NCBI GenBank assembly: GCA_002311385.1
Contig: DCAE01000094.1
Location: 71,084-133,840, forward strand
Direction of reading: 5' to 3'
Origin: Dehalococcoidia bacterium UBA1141
Lineage (GTDB): Bacteria; Chloroflexota; Dehalococcoidia; Lucifugimonadales; UBA3495
Length of the DNA: 62,757 nucleotides
In this document: one piece after another, positions 62,706 to 62,757 of the stretch
How positions within the stretch are numbered: position 1 is the stretch's first letter
How the letters are laid out: each line of letters opens with the position of its first letter
Position numbers and translations under genes: made by a program
The notes under the pieces: generated by a model
What the model was told of the DNA's origin: nothing
Seen by the model: only the letters and a program-made list of their open reading frames with translations
Databases searched by the model: none

Positions 62706-62757
62706 TCAACGGGGTTCCTCCATTCCCCACATAGCTCGTGGGGCTAATTTTCGGTTC
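62706..62757 (-). CDS. nuoH: C-terminal end of an upstream gene, probably nuoH
   Basis: One minus-strand frame is open to the window edge and ends in RKLAPRAMWGMEEPR and a TGA 12 bases before the nuoI start. Position before nuoI is where nuoH normally lies. Only 16 codons are seen, so the identity rests on gene order. Confidence 0.4.
   Translation of the reverse strand, partial: NRKLAPRAMWGMEEPR

Overview
The window is a stretch of chromosome from a free-living bacterium, most likely a Chloroflexota member of the Dehalococcoidia/SAR202 type. This placement is inferred from gene content, not from a phylogeny. The support is a giant two-part membrane protein with the tyrosine-rich YYY (DUF2298) domain known from Chloroflexi and archaea, three LLM-class flavin/F420 oxidoreductases, CaiB and MmgE/PrpD genes, and tandem molybdopterin oxidoreductase large subunits. 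I see no phage, transposase, CRISPR array or tRNA gene.

Layout. 1-2933 (+): the 3' part of the SRP RNA, then rsmA, ispE and lgt. 2980-8012 (-): recJ, fabF and a B12-binding radical SAM enzyme with a repetitive tail. 8351-12934: LLM oxidoreductase, MFS transporter, alpha/beta hydrolase and iron-containing alcohol dehydrogenase. 12935-13412: a repeat island with REP-like palindromes and a degenerate 22-bp tandem array. 13413-21960 (-): a probable five-gene catabolic operon read as LLM oxidoreductase, metallo-beta-lactamase-fold hydrolase, pseudo-carboxypeptidase/GH88-105 fusion and two paralogous molybdopterin oxidoreductases. 22099-25745 (-): a ferritin-like protein and two related membrane-anchored proteins, one fused to a TolB-like propeller and broken by a 7-bp tandem duplication. 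26044-36883: acyl-CoA dehydrogenase, two MmgE/PrpD proteins, CaiB CoA-transferase, LLM oxidoreductase, hydantoinase, two hydrolases and a lipoprotein. 37032-40298 (-): cobI and leuS. 40870-45842 (+): a potassium-uptake cluster (TrkH channel, three RCK-type proteins, a universal stress protein) joined to pheA. 46362-51032 (-): the YYY glycosyltransferase-like giant. 51322-55575 (-): GAPDH, FMN-dependent 2-hydroxy-acid oxidase, enolase and a SLOG-type protein. 55700-62757 (-): nuoN, M, L, K, J, a small Cys-rich protein, nuoI and the likely end of nuoH.

How the genes work together. Housekeeping islands (rRNA modification, isoprenoid and lipoprotein synthesis, glycolysis, complex I, leucyl-tRNA charging) alternate with catabolic islands. 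The catabolic islands are rich in flavin, molybdenum and CoA chemistry, which suits oxidation of recalcitrant organic compounds feeding electrons to the complex I encoded at the end. Most small intergenic islands carry short palindromic repeats.

Best candidates for something new: the Cys-rich double-motif protein inside the nuo operon; the potassium cluster with a degenerate half-RCK protein; the pseudo-M14/GH88 fusion beside tandem orphan Mo-enzyme subunits; the four exact-length 29-residue repeats on a radical SAM enzyme; and a surface propeller gene put out of frame by a 7-bp duplication.
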